Shown: positions 10,010 through 19,632 of the stretch, in pieces
Layout of the letters: each line of letters opens with the position of its first letter
Position numbering within the stretch: the first letter of the stretch is position 1
NCBI GenBank assembly: GCA_039105265.1
Contig: JAPFFF010000040.1
Coordinates: forward strand, 1,116,001-1,180,000
DNA: 64,000 nucleotides
Source of the DNA: Tritrichomonas musculus
Taxonomy: Eukaryota > Parabasalia > Tritrichomonadida > Tritrichomonadidae
Reading direction: 5' to 3'
Position numbers and translations under genes: made by a program
The notes under the pieces: model-generated
What the model saw: the letters and a program-made list of their open reading frames with translations, nothing else
What the model was told of the DNA's origin: nothing
Database searches by the model: none

Positions 10010-12655
10010 TTACTCATATACAGTATATTGAAGTTGTGGGAAATCATCATTAGCTTCGTGCATTTCGATATCTTCATATTCTTTCGATGTCAAAATTATT
10101 GAAGGATCATTTTCAAAGGCTCTATCAACAGAATTAATCAAGTCTTGCTTTGATACGATTGGATCTTTTGCAACACCAACACATTGTACCCGGAAATTGC
10201 CAACAGACATGAAGCTGTAATACTTACCATCAACTAAATATTGGAAATAGTGAGGTTGAACTCCAGACTTCTTTTTAATTTTTTCTTCAAGTTCTTTTTG
10301 CTTAATGTTATCAACATTAATATCAAAAAACCAGTTTAGGCCAAGCAAGTCTTGATGAATAAATTGATAAGCCGTATTAAATCCACAAGCAAAAATAATA
10401 GCTGCAACAACAGCAAATAATGTTTCACAATGCAAAGAAGATAATATTTCATCATCATCGATGCCATCATTATAAGGTTCTTGGAGTTTGTCCTCAAAAC
10501 CTGGCTGAACAACTGTTATCGTAGAAATCTGTTTTTCATATGCTAATAATCCTAATTGCTTTAATTTTTCATAAACAACAAATTCTAATTGATCGGAATC
10601 AGCAGTTGGAAAACAGCGATAAGCCAACATTGTAATAATCATTTTCGTAAAGGCTTCTCCTACAAAAATAAGTTTTTCATTTGATGTAAAACTTTTTGAA
10701 CATGATGAATGAGTAAAAGCTGCTTGGAAAAGTGGTAAATAGTTTGAAGGAAATGTGATTTTGATAACATCATAAACATTTTGATATTTAATTGGGTGAT
10801 CATTATTTTCAACAAATTCGCTTAATAAAGAAGAAATTACCGAAATAGCCGAGGAACTTGGAATATTTAAAGAAGTATTGGAACTTCCATTTGCATTATT
10901 GTTACTATTAAGTTGCGGATTAGATGATGATGTAATTAACTGCAGATCATTTGAATTAATATTTTGCAGAGAACCACTACTTGAAATATTTGATGAGCTT
11001 ACTGATTGTAACGAAGTTGAATTTGTGGCAGCTGATAAAATATCATTTTGAACTCCGAACTCATTGCGTGTGATAAATTCAAGAGTTTGTAAGCCTATTG
11101 GACTCAAGTTGAACATCGATTCCGCAATCGCTTTGTCATCAATCATTACAAGATATTTAAATGCAGTAAAGCAACTGGATAAGTTTGAATCGAGAAAAAT
11201 GGCTCCGAAAATAGCTAAAATCAACTTTTTAGCAGTGTGATTTGGCAAGATAACAGTTAGGCCGCCATGCTTACTTATAAAACATTTGGCAAGATTCATT
11301 TTATTTGCAACATTACGAATAAATTCACCTCCAAGGATCAAAGAGCGCATTTTTGTCATTCTTATAACGCTTTCTGTTTTATTTGCAAGGAAAATAATAT
11401 CGGAAATGATAAAGTTGAGAACCGCACTCCCTAAAGTAATTAATCGAGGATTGATGGGAAGTGTCTTTCTATTCAATGCAATTAATGTTATATCGGTCAG
11501 AGCTAGTCTTAATAAACGTAGATCTTTAAATCTATACAAAAGATTGTTTTTAATAATTTCGGCTGCTTTATTAGTTGCATGAATAATACTGAGATGTCCT
11601 TTTGAGATTGGATAAAATTGGTCTGAGATTCGATTAATAAGATAAGCAAGTGAGAGATGAACAGGAGAGATAGGAACCAAATGACAAAGTTCCATCGAAT
11701 ACAATCCAACTGGATCTGGCGGTGTGAATTTGTCAGGAATTCGGCAATAAATATCAGAGATAATATCACGGTTTTTAAGAACTTCGAGGATCCTTTGATG
11801 GCTCCTGTTTAAAGAAATTGGAAAATTGGAAATTGCTGTACTCCTATTATCAATGTTGACGATATCAAGAAGTGGGAGGTTTTGCCTTAGGTTTGAAGGA
11901 TCTTCACATTCCAAATTTTTAATGAGATTACGTTTTGTTTTATTTAGAACATTGAGATTTAAATTAAAAGCGATTGATCGAATAATTGAATATTTACGCC
12001 GAGGATTTTCTTTTCTAGTGATTCGGCTAATAAGAGATTCCTGTAGTTTAAGAGATGCAAAAAATGCAACAAATTCTTGTTTGCTTAGCTTTTTATCACG
12101 TAGTGGCGGATTATTTTCAACGTAATCTTTTACAGGATCCTCAAGCGACATGATAAAATGTACAAACTTATTAATCTCTTCACCATTCTGAACGAAAAAC
12201 TCTCCAAGCTTTTCTCCTTGATTTTTTTTATCATAAGCACATAAAATATTATGGTATAAGTCATATATTAAGGGTGGTTCAACGAAACTTTTCATCCAAC
12301 TTATGGTAGAGTCCCATTCATTTTGATCTCGACTTTGCATTATTGGAATCAAGTAGAGAGTATAATCATTGTAAAAATTAATATACATATTAGATGCCAA
12401 ATGCTGCGAAAAATGGCTATGAGTAAAAGAAATTAACTGCATTTCATCAGCGTTCAGAAATACTTCAAATGGATGACCAATATGGACGACTGTTTTTTTA
12501 AACTCTGGCGCATCAGTTATAAGAAAATCTGTGAGAATTAAAGGCGATTCTGAAACAAGAAAAAAAGAGCCATCATAATTATAAATGCCATCTACAATAA
12601 CATGAGGAATAGGTATTTTAGGGACAAATGATAGTTTGTATATTATTCTCTTCAT
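10010..12655 (-). CDS. Dicer-family protein with degenerate tandem RNase III domains
   Basis: An 881-residue protein without a helicase. Residues 64-106 resemble the Dicer platform region (E-L-L..F hallmark, ending LYLIPI). A divergent PAZ-like segment may lie at about 180-275 (LRQNLPLLDIVNI resembles the 'NQPLL' PAZ exit). Residues 322-350 match the Dicer connector (ELCHLVPISP). RNase III domain A is at about 365-505 and B at about 635-770, separated by an Asn/Ser-rich linker (540-605). The tail after 785 may be a degenerate dsRNA-binding domain. Compared with the E. coli motif NHERLEFLGDS, domain A reads INPRLITLGSA, and its second motif reads AKKLILAIFG, so all four metal ligands are lost. 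Domain B reads NEKLIFVGEAF and HCETLFAVVAA, keeping one Glu, with Asp-to-Glu at two ligands and the last Glu replaced by Phe. The Dicer family assignment is well supported; cleavage activity is doubtful. Confidence 0.8.
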   Translation of the reverse strand: MKRIIYKLSFVPKIPIPHVIVDGIYNYDGSFFLVSESPLILTDFLITDAPEFKKTVVHIGHPFEVFLNADEMQLISFTHSHFSQHLASNMYINFYNDYTLYLIPIMQSRDQNEWDSTISWMKSFVEPPLIYDLYHNILCAYDKKNQGEKLGEFFVQNGEEINKFVHFIMSLEDPVKDYVENNPPLRDKKLSKQEFVAFFASLKLQESLISRITRKENPRRKYSIIRSIAFNLNLNVLNKTKRNLIKNLECEDPSNLRQNLPLLDIVNIDNRSTAISNFPISLNRSHQRILEVLKNRDIISDIYCRIPDKFTPPDPVGLYSMELCHLVPISPVHLSLAYLINRISDQFYPISKGHLSIIHATNKAAEIIKNNLLYRFKDLRLLRLALTDITLIALNRKTLPINPRLITLGSAVLNFIISDIIFLANKTESVIRMTKMRSLILGGEFIRNVANKMNLAKCFISKHGGLTVILPNHTAKKLILAIFGAIFLDSNLSSCFTAFKYLVMIDDKAIAESMFNLSPIGLQTLEFITRNEFGVQNDILSAATNSTSLQSVSSSNISSSGSLQNINSNDLQLITSSSNPQLNSNNNANGSSNTSLNIPSSSAISVISSLLSEFVENNDHPIKYQNVYDVIKITFPSNYLPLFQAAFTHSSCSKSFTSNEKLIFVGEAFTKMIITMLAYRCFPTADSDQLEFVVYEKLKQLGLLAYEKQISTITVVQPGFEDKLQEPYNDGIDDDEILSSLHCETLFAVVAAIIFACGFNTAYQFIHQDLLGLNWFFDINVDNIKQKELEEKIKKKSGVQPHYFQYLVDGKYYSFMSVGNFRVQCVGVAKDPIVSKQDLINSVDRAFENDPSIILTSKEYEDIEMHEANDDFPQLQYTVYE

Positions 12656-12805
12656 ATTTTCTGCATCAATTAATTAGAATAAAGATGGTTACTTTTATTA
12701 TTTGGCCGTTCTCTTTTAAAAAGTTTCTCATTAAGGAGAATATTTTTAAAGGCAAAAAGGTTAAACATAGTTTTTTTTTTATTTAAAAAAAATCTGTATA
12801 AAATC

Positions 12806-14440
12806 TCAGTCCTTGTAAACAAGTTTTATGCCTAACGATGGGATAAAACTACTTGTTGAAACTTTAGTATATAAAGAAAGATTTGTTTTGTCATGAATCA
12901 TCCATGAATAACGCGTAGCAAGAGAATAGTCATACATTGGAGATTTTTGAGTCATTTCATCTTCGATTTGAGAAACTTTTGTAAGAACTTGGAATTGTGC
13001 ATTCTTTCCGATTGATTCGGGAAGATTACATGTAACTCCCAATGATCCTTCTGAAAACAAATTGGTATTAGGATCATCTTTGAGATTGAATTTCAATGAA
13101 GACCCAAGATAAAATGTGTCAACATCTCTTAAATTGTGACGGAAAGATTTGATATACTGTCTGAAACGATTGAAATATGTAGACCAAATTGAGCCATTAT
13201 TAGAGCTTGAATCTTTTTTACCCCAATTCAATTTGCTCATGTTTGGTTTTTCATCTTTGTGAAAGTCGGCATGAATAATTTGAGAGAATTGAGTTTTAAA
13301 GACTCCTCCACCAAGATTCCAAGATTTTGAATCGTAATCTTTACCAAATTCGACGTCATATGCGAAGCCAAGACGAGTGAGACCGTCTTCAGCATTATAA
13401 ACAAGACTTGTACCAAATGTATTGAGAGCTTTATGGCCATTTAATATAGAGGTGCAAAGGCCAAACCTGAAATTACTGTAAGGAATTGGGAGAGAGATTT
13501 CGTGCGTTGAAATTTCATCGTCAGAAGCAAAGAGGAAATTAATAACTTGAGCGATGTTGCCTTCGATGCTAGCTTTATATGCGAAAACTGTTTTAACTGT
13601 ATCATTTGGTACGTTTTCGGTAGGAGGAGCTTGTTGACGATTATTTTCGTTGTCATCTTCAAGTGCTTCTTCTTCTTCCTCAATCAAAATTTCATTTTGA
13701 GCTGGGTTCTCTGAATTTTCAGAATCTTCTGGCTCAACAATTTTTGATTCAGCACCAATTTTAAGTTTTATAGCTGCATAATCCATAAACTCAAATGAGA
13801 AGGCACTATTAATACCAAATGTATTACAATAAGTGTATTTTTGCTGATTCTTGTCATGTAGAAAGTCAAGACTCAGATTAAGGTTTTTGTCGTCATTAAA
13901 ATCGATTTCATCGGTATCGTTATTATTGTCATTATTTTCTTCAGACGGGTTTTCTTTTTTTCTTTGCTCTTCGAATTTCTTTGCTTGTTCTTCAAGTGCT
14001 ACTGCAGCTTCAGCTAATTTATTAGGCTTTTTTGGTAGAGGCACAGCCCAGAAGTCGATTCTAAAGCTACCATCAAACCTAAGTGGAAGATATTTTTCCA
14101 AATTGTAGGAAAGAGAGCATGGGAAAAGAAGAGATAGTGATCTATTTACTATGTCAGCAGTTGCATTACATCTAAATAATCTAGCATTGATGTTATTGAG
14201 CGTAAATTTTAAAACTCTTCCTTTGTCTTTATCAGCATTTGAAGCATCGACAGAGAATTCTGGACCAGTAGGATCACTAAATGGAAAACTTAAATGAAGT
14301 GCGCCAACTTGTTTTGAAATATTGTTGAAAGGAAAAGAAATTCCGAGTAAATTGTCTCCATGAATTTGTGCAGAAAAATCCGCCTTTCCTGTTTTGATTT
14401 CGGAAAGAGGATCTTTACCAATATCGTCAATATAGAGCAT
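12806..14440 (-). CDS. Beta-barrel-like protein, possibly hydrogenosomal outer membrane
   Basis: A 544-residue protein starts with ATG at 14440, with no signal peptide. The sequence is made of alternating polar/hydrophobic strand-like stretches (ADFSAQIHGDNLLGISF; FRFGLCTSILNGHKALNTFG; YLGSSLKFNLKDD). Two acidic low-complexity insertions (around residues 160-180 and 245-290) probably sit in loops. The C-terminus PSLGIKLVYKD resembles the beta-signal (polar-x-Gly-x-x-hydrophobic-x-hydrophobic) recognised by Sam50. Candidates among known hydrogenosomal barrels are Sam50, Tom40/VDAC-like and Hmp35-like proteins. No POTRA domain is visible and no family can be chosen from sequence alone. The near-Inr TCAAAATG abuts the start. 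The barrel call rests on strand pattern and C-terminal signal only. Confidence 0.5.
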   Translation of the reverse strand: MLYIDDIGKDPLSEIKTGKADFSAQIHGDNLLGISFPFNNISKQVGALHLSFPFSDPTGPEFSVDASNADKDKGRVLKFTLNNINARLFRCNATADIVNRSLSLLFPCSLSYNLEKYLPLRFDGSFRIDFWAVPLPKKPNKLAEAAVALEEQAKKFEEQRKKENPSEENNDNNNDTDEIDFNDDKNLNLSLDFLHDKNQQKYTYCNTFGINSAFSFEFMDYAAIKLKIGAESKIVEPEDSENSENPAQNEILIEEEEEALEDDNENNRQQAPPTENVPNDTVKTVFAYKASIEGNIAQVINFLFASDDEISTHEISLPIPYSNFRFGLCTSILNGHKALNTFGTSLVYNAEDGLTRLGFAYDVEFGKDYDSKSWNLGGGVFKTQFSQIIHADFHKDEKPNMSKLNWGKKDSSSNNGSIWSTYFNRFRQYIKSFRHNLRDVDTFYLGSSLKFNLKDDPNTNLFSEGSLGVTCNLPESIGKNAQFQVLTKVSQIEDEMTQKSPMYDYSLATRYSWMIHDKTNLSLYTKVSTSSFIPSLGIKLVYKD

Positions 14441-14893
14441 TTTGATTCTTTATTTTGTTTATTATTATATTTTTATTTTTCTATGAAAAAGTTCAAATTT
14501 TATTTCTCGTCCAAGTGAATTTTGGATTGATCATTTCATCAATTAAAATAAAACGTTGATTTTTAAATTTGACTATCTCTTAATTTATAGTATTTTTTTT
14601 TTTTTAAAAAAGGTGCGAAATAAATTGAAAAGATTTAAACGATCTATTTCTTTCAAACATGGTTAAAATAAAATCAATTTACTTTTTGTCACCAAATTAC
14701 GTCAAATATAGGTGAAAAAAAAGTAACGTTATTTTTTTTTTCATATAACTTTTAAAAAAATAAATAAAATTGATAAATATGATATAATTTTCTCATATTT
14801 AATTGTATTCCTTATAATAAATAAGGGAAAACAAGAAAATAAAATAAAAATAAAAAAAATTTATTTATTAAGAACATTCATAGGCTAATTAGC
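14441..14893. other. Intergenic AT-rich region
   Basis: It separates the barrel-like gene and Hsp110. It contains T/A homopolymers near 14590-14610 and 14730-14760; no coding signal seen. Confidence 0.6.
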
Positions 14894-17140
14894 TTACCTT
14901 TCTGGACTGACATTTTCTGCTGTTGGCTTTTCATCATTCTTTTCCTCTTTTTTGAGTGGTGTTATTTTTGGCTTCATAAAGAGATCATGAACTTTCTTTT
15001 CAAGTGAATTTATCTTTGATTGAGCATCATTTCTCTGGAAAGGCACATCAACATATTTTGGAATTTTCTCAATTTCATCAAGTTTTTTTTTGAGCCACTG
15101 TGAGTAATCATCAATATCTTTTTTAATTGCATTTCTTTCATTTTCAGTGATGTGATTAAACTTTTCTTCTTTGTTATCAAGTTTCATTCTTTCATTCTTT
15201 GCCTGATTCATAAATTCTTGGATTTGTAATGGAATCTCAATTCTTGATTTTTTACGTGCCATTGCTGGTTCGCCAAATTGTTTCAAAGAATCAAGCTGCT
15301 TCTTGTATTCATTCAGTGGAAGACGATCAAATTCATTCTCTTCAAACCAACATTGAGCATCAGCAATTTTTTGGAGATAATCGTCTTTCTTTGAAGGATC
15401 AAAGAACTCTGGAAAGTCACGAGTTATGTATGTGTTCATTGAGAAAATGTAGCTTTCAAGTTCATTTCTAGCATTGTCAATTTCTATTTCTTCTTGATCG
15501 TGTCTAAACATCTTCTTTTCTTCAGATTGATATTTCTCGATTTGATCTTTTGAGAGTCCGAAGCGAGGCTTGTAATTGAACAACACATGAACATCTTTTG
15601 TAACAACTTTCTTTTTGTGTTCAGCATCAGAAAGCAAATTTGCTCCATCTTGATCTTGATCTTTAATGATTACTTCTTCAGTTGCTTGATGGGTTGCTTC
15701 AAGGACTTGAATGATTCCATCGGATGATAAACGAATCTTTAGCTTGACCAAGAGCGCTTCATCTGTTCCTGTTTCAATATTAACATGGCCAAGCTCGCCT
15801 GTTTGGTCATTAAAGAGACGAACGAAACCAGTTCTTTTCACTTTGATTGGCACGATTTTTGTGCATGGAACGACATTGAACTGCTTGAAGAGTTCGTTTG
15901 TCTTCTTAACTCCTTGATCATCGATCCATTCGATATTGATCTGATGAGGTGCAACATCTTTAACTTTCAAATCAACCCTGAATTGTGGAGATAAAATTGC
16001 AGCCTGAAAACCAGCTCCAAGCGAGAAGCATTCATCAGGATTAAGTGATTGAGTTAATTCTTTTCCAAAAACGCTGCATATTTTATCTTTGACGGCTTTA
16101 ACACGAGATGCTCCACCATGAACTTCGATTGCAAAGAGGTCTTCTTTCTTCACATTAGCGATTTCAAGAGCCTTCAAAATTGGTTCTTCAATTTTAGCAA
16201 CAAGATCGTGAATAGCTTTTTCGAAATCTTCTCTTTTCACCATGAAATTGATATCGATGTCGTTCATGCAGCTTTGGACGTCAAATGGCATGATTGGATT
16301 AATAGAGAGGCTCTTCTTGAGTTTCTCTGCAGCTTGTGTGAATCGGAGCATTGAACGAGGATTCTTTGAAGGATCGATTTTATACTTTTCTTTAGTTTTT
16401 TCAAGAAGCATGTTTACAAGAGCTGTTGTAAAGTCAGAACCGCCTAAATGTTCATTGCATGCGAATCCTTTCACTTCAACTGTTCCTTGGCTAAGCATTG
16501 CAATTGCAACATTCATCGTCGAATCACCGAAATCTACAAAAGCAACAGGAACAGCCTTATCTGATGTTTCTGGCAATTTCTTTCTATGATACATTGAATA
16601 AACAATTGCTGCAGCTGTTGTCGAGTTTACAAGCTTTAATACATTGAAACCAGCTATTTTTGCAGAGTCAATAATCACTCGTCTTTGGACTTCGTCCCAC
16701 CAAGGAGAAACAACAACAACGCAATCTGATGATTTTATGTTGTGTAGACGGGCAATTTGAAAAACTTCCTTCATTAATAAAGCAATACATTGTTCTACAC
16801 GAAATACTTCTAATTGATCAAGATAATTCACTTCAACACCGATGTAACCGTCTTCTAATTTGACAAGTTTGAATGGTACAATTTTCTGAACAATCTCTCT
16901 TTCTTCTGTGTCATACTTGAGACCAACTAAACGCTTTAAATTAGTAATGGTTCCTTTAACATTCTGCATTTGTTGCTGTTTTGCAAATTCACCGCCGTAT
17001 CTTCGAGTATCTGAAAATGCAACAATGCTGGGCGTAAGTCGACGTGAAGACTGGTTATTAATAATATCAACTCCTCCTTTTCTTGGTGCTGAGATAACCA
17101 AATTTTCGTTTCCAAAATCAATAGCAATAACGGAAGACAT
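14894..17140 (-). CDS. Hsp110/Sse-type Hsp70 superfamily chaperone
   Basis: A 748-residue protein starting MSSVIAIDFGNENLVISA. The open frame runs farther upstream, but I place the start at 17140 because the conserved Hsp70 N-terminus begins there and an Inr (TCACTT) lies 7 bases before it; the longer version would need a TTG start. Hsp110 proteins are nucleotide-exchange factors and holdases for cytosolic Hsp70. The ATPase domain occupies about residues 1-370, with phosphate-loop AIDFGNE, VAFVDFGDSTMNVAI, and VHGGASRVKAVKD. The substrate domain follows with a charged acidic/Lys insertion and the long helical C-terminus typical of Hsp110 (SYIFSMNTYITRDFPEF...CWFEENE). There is no ER retention signal, so it is predicted cytosolic. 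Hsp110 rather than canonical Hsp70 is supported by the DFG-N-E loop and the helical tail. Confidence 0.9.
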   Translation of the reverse strand: MSSVIAIDFGNENLVISAPRKGGVDIINNQSSRRLTPSIVAFSDTRRYGGEFAKQQQMQNVKGTITNLKRLVGLKYDTEEREIVQKIVPFKLVKLEDGYIGVEVNYLDQLEVFRVEQCIALLMKEVFQIARLHNIKSSDCVVVVSPWWDEVQRRVIIDSAKIAGFNVLKLVNSTTAAAIVYSMYHRKKLPETSDKAVPVAFVDFGDSTMNVAIAMLSQGTVEVKGFACNEHLGGSDFTTALVNMLLEKTKEKYKIDPSKNPRSMLRFTQAAEKLKKSLSINPIMPFDVQSCMNDIDINFMVKREDFEKAIHDLVAKIEEPILKALEIANVKKEDLFAIEVHGGASRVKAVKDKICSVFGKELTQSLNPDECFSLGAGFQAAILSPQFRVDLKVKDVAPHQINIEWIDDQGVKKTNELFKQFNVVPCTKIVPIKVKRTGFVRLFNDQTGELGHVNIETGTDEALLVKLKIRLSSDGIIQVLEATHQATEEVIIKDQDQDGANLLSDAEHKKKVVTKDVHVLFNYKPRFGLSKDQIEKYQSEEKKMFRHDQEEIEIDNARNELESYIFSMNTYITRDFPEFFDPSKKDDYLQKIADAQCWFEENEFDRLPLNEYKKQLDSLKQFGEPAMARKKSRIEIPLQIQEFMNQAKNERMKLDNKEEKFNHITENERNAIKKDIDDYSQWLKKKLDEIEKIPKYVDVPFQRNDAQSKINSLEKKVHDLFMKPKITPLKKEEKNDEKPTAENVSPER

Positions 17141-17146
17141 AAAAAA

Positions 17147-17152
17147 AGTGAA
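17147..17152 (-). promoter_or_regulatory. Initiator (Inr) for Hsp110
   Basis: TCACTT on the minus strand matches the trichomonad Inr TCA(+1)YW, 7 bases upstream of the ATG at 17140. Trichomonad 5' leaders are very short, so this decides the start codon. Confidence 0.75.
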
Positions 17153-17992
17153 ATAAAAAAAGCTATTTAGAGTTTTATTCAATTTTTTCAATATTTTTTT
17201 TGTTCGGCAAAATATTTTGAATGAATATATGGCTAATCATTCAAATTTGAATGGTTAATTTAATTTCAAATTTATATTTAATTGCATGATATCATTTGCA
17301 ATAAAATAAATTTAATAGAATTTCTTATTTTATTATTTTTTATTAATCATTTTAAAAATAAAATAATTATAAATATTCAAAAATATTAATTATCAATAAA
17401 AATATTTAAAAAAAAATTTAGCTTATAGAATTTTTTGAATAAATTGAATAATTTGAATGTACTTTAATAAAAAATTGCTATAGTTTTCAGAATTTATGAC
17501 TAATTATATAGATTGAAGTTTTCTCATTATTGCTTTTTTAAAATTTACTTGAGATTAAATTATTCCATATTTCAAAAAAGAATATAATTATTTACACAAT
17601 AAAATAAAATAAAGTAAAATAAAGCTTAAAATAAAACAAAGTAAAAGCAAAGTGCTTTGTTCTCATTTTAAATAAAGTAAAGGGCTCTTACTTTATCTGA
17701 AGTTCTTCAAAATGCATTTATTGATAATTATTGCTCTAATTTTTATCGATATGATTAAACTATCTATATAATGCCGATAGTAGATAATTCTCTTTATCGA
17801 TCGATAACTCTGGTATAAGTATATCTTTGATCTAAAAAAAAATTGTAATAATAATAATATGAAAATCGTATAATGATAATAGGGATATATAAGAAAATTG
17901 TTATTATTTTGAAAAAAAGTATTTATGTAATATTATTATGATATTTAAATCATAAATTAATATTATATCTATTGGTACGTAATATAATATAA
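17153..17992. other. Long AT-rich intergenic region
   Basis: No gene seen. At 17600-17690 there is a degenerate array of AAATAAAG/AAAGTAAA words and AAGCAAAGTGCTTTG, a short palindrome-like word. At 17740-17800 there are several ATCGAT/TATCGA words. Confidence 0.6.
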
Positions 17993-19180
17993 TTAACAGC
18001 ATGCGTACTGCATTACAAAAGAGCCGAAATCGTCTCCAGTTGTCATCCAAACTTGGCAAGTTCCACAATCACCCCACATATTTGTAGAGGCTTCACTCTC
18101 TTCCATTTCAAGAAGTAATTTGTGATTAGGTGGACTATCATCGCCCTGCACAAAAATAGGATATCCGCCCAAATAAGTTCTGTAATTTGCGCTATTTTCG
18201 GTTGAAAGGATTTCATCGATAAAGAACAAGTCCTCTTCACTGAAATCTTCTTTATTGGGGACTTCAAAACCAGAGTCAAAGCAGGAACTAGGGAGAATCT
18301 CTTTCTTGCTCCATCCAACGACAACTCTTGGTTCGTTAAAGACCGTATCAAAGTCTGGAACGTCATCATAAACAAGTTGATCGATTTGTTCGTCTACAAA
18401 AAGTTCAACTTGGAGTTCTGTATAGCAGCTGTTACATGTGTAGCCAACGACAACATACTCATGATCTGGAGGAAATAAATTCTTCATTTCATCTGGTAGT
18501 GACGGTACATAAAGTGAGAAAACGGTTTGTAATTTATCAGTATTGCATGGACAAATTTTGGGTCCTTCTTTTGGCATGTATGGAGCTGCTCCTCCGAATT
18601 TTGACAAGCGCGGATTTTTACTGTCTCTATGTTCAACTTTTGGAACATAGCAATTCTTTTTAAATAATTCAATAGTTTTGCGTAAGCGCGAGAATTGTTC
18701 ATCGATGATATTGTATATCTCTGGATTAATTTTTTCATATTCTTGTCGAAGTTCTGGATTTTGATAGACTAATTCTTTGTGGATTGTTGTAATTGTTGGT
18801 TCAATTGCTTCTGAAATTATTTTGGCTACTACATCTGGTAAGAAATCTTTATTTTTTATTAATTTCGATTTGATAATATTTAAATAACTAGAAATACGGT
18901 ACCTATTATTGATAAATAAAGAGTCAGGTATTTTGAATAGAGGCTTTAAAATAGAAGATATAGAAGATGGGAGTGAATGTATGATTTTCTTTGTGATTTC
19001 GTTCTTTTTATGACATAATTCGTAATTTCCAATTAGTGTATAATCAAATAAAAATTCACCAAATTTTTCTGCATCTTCAGGATGATTTCTTAGGAATCCA
19101 ATTGAATCGTCTACATTGTAATTGGCTGGATCAGACAATATTCTTTCTTCAAGATCACTAAGCTCTTTGCTTTTATTCAT
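17993..19180 (-). CDS. DUF1963 (YwqG-like) family protein
   Basis: The protein is 395 residues if started at MNKSKELSDLEERI (19180). The frame continues upstream only to a TTG, so I prefer the internal ATG. The N-terminal half is helical and unassigned. The C-terminal half carries the YwqG/DUF1963 pattern: SKFGGAAPYMPKEGPKICPC, a core with VVVGYTCNSCYTEL, VVVGWSKKEILP, LGGYPIFVQGD, and the closing MWGDCGTCQVWMTTGDDF...YACC. The biochemical role of this mostly bacterial and protist family is not established. Cysteine pairs (CPC, CNSC, CGTC, CC) suggest metal or redox character. No strict Inr precedes either start. Family call good; start uncertain. Confidence 0.75.
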   Translation of the reverse strand: MNKSKELSDLEERILSDPANYNVDDSIGFLRNHPEDAEKFGEFLFDYTLIGNYELCHKKNEITKKIIHSLPSSISSILKPLFKIPDSLFINNRYRISSYLNIIKSKLIKNKDFLPDVVAKIISEAIEPTITTIHKELVYQNPELRQEYEKINPEIYNIIDEQFSRLRKTIELFKKNCYVPKVEHRDSKNPRLSKFGGAAPYMPKEGPKICPCNTDKLQTVFSLYVPSLPDEMKNLFPPDHEYVVVGYTCNSCYTELQVELFVDEQIDQLVYDDVPDFDTVFNEPRVVVGWSKKEILPSSCFDSGFEVPNKEDFSEEDLFFIDEILSTENSANYRTYLGGYPIFVQGDDSPPNHKLLLEMEESEASTNMWGDCGTCQVWMTTGDDFGSFVMQYACC

Positions 19181-19288
19181 TTTTATGCTTTTCAAATCAC
19201 ATGTCACAGAAAAAGGGAATTCACTTTTATAAAAAAACTCAAAGAAAAAAATTCTCCAGTTCAACTACGATTTAATGCTTTAAATCAA

Positions 19289-19632
19289 TTATTTCATGCC
19301 TTCTCCACTGATACTGATGAAATCAACATACAATGACGAGTATTTAGTGTCACGTTTGTACAGTTCGCTGATAACTTCTAGAAATTGCATGAAAGAGTTC
19401 GTCGAAAAGTTTGATTTCAATGATCTAAATCGCATTTCCATGAAAATAGGGGAAATTGAATACACAGAATCATCTTCTGTGTTAAGTTGAAGCTTTGAAT
19501 TTCTCATCACTTCCTCAATGATTCTGTATTCAATTTCGCAACCTCCTTCCTTTATTTTCTTCAAAAATATTTCCCCTATTTCATGGAAATGCGATATGAA
19601 AAATGCTATATCTTCATTACAAATTCCGATAA
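19289..19632 (-). pseudogene. Fragment of a helical-repeat (ARM-like) protein
   Basis: An open frame without an ATG at its 5' side runs for about 114 codons, beginning near LLNFIGICNEDIAFFI and ending ISISGEGMK. Amphipathic helices (ICNEDIAFFISHFHEIGEIF; EYRIIEEVM; NSFMQFLEVISELYK) look like armadillo/HEAT units, as found in trichomonad helical-repeat proteins. A stop lies immediately upstream and there is no Inr, so this is probably a truncated remnant. Part of it is internally inverted (see the foldback). Family assignment is tentative. Confidence 0.35.
19428..19598. repeat. Imperfect inverted repeat inside the helical-repeat fragment
   Basis: ATCGCATTTCCATGAAA-ATAGGGGAAAT (about 19429-19456) recurs inverted at about 19567-19595 with one base difference. 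Inside it, ATTGAATACACAGAATCAT (19456-19474) recurs inverted at about 19516-19537. The two arms are interrupted by unmatched sequence on one side. Confidence 0.75.

Noticed and set aside
17141-17191. 17-residue N-terminal extension of Hsp110 resembling a signal peptide
   Set aside because: It would start with TTG, and an Inr lies between this extension and the ATG at 17140, so the extension is untranscribed or untranslated.
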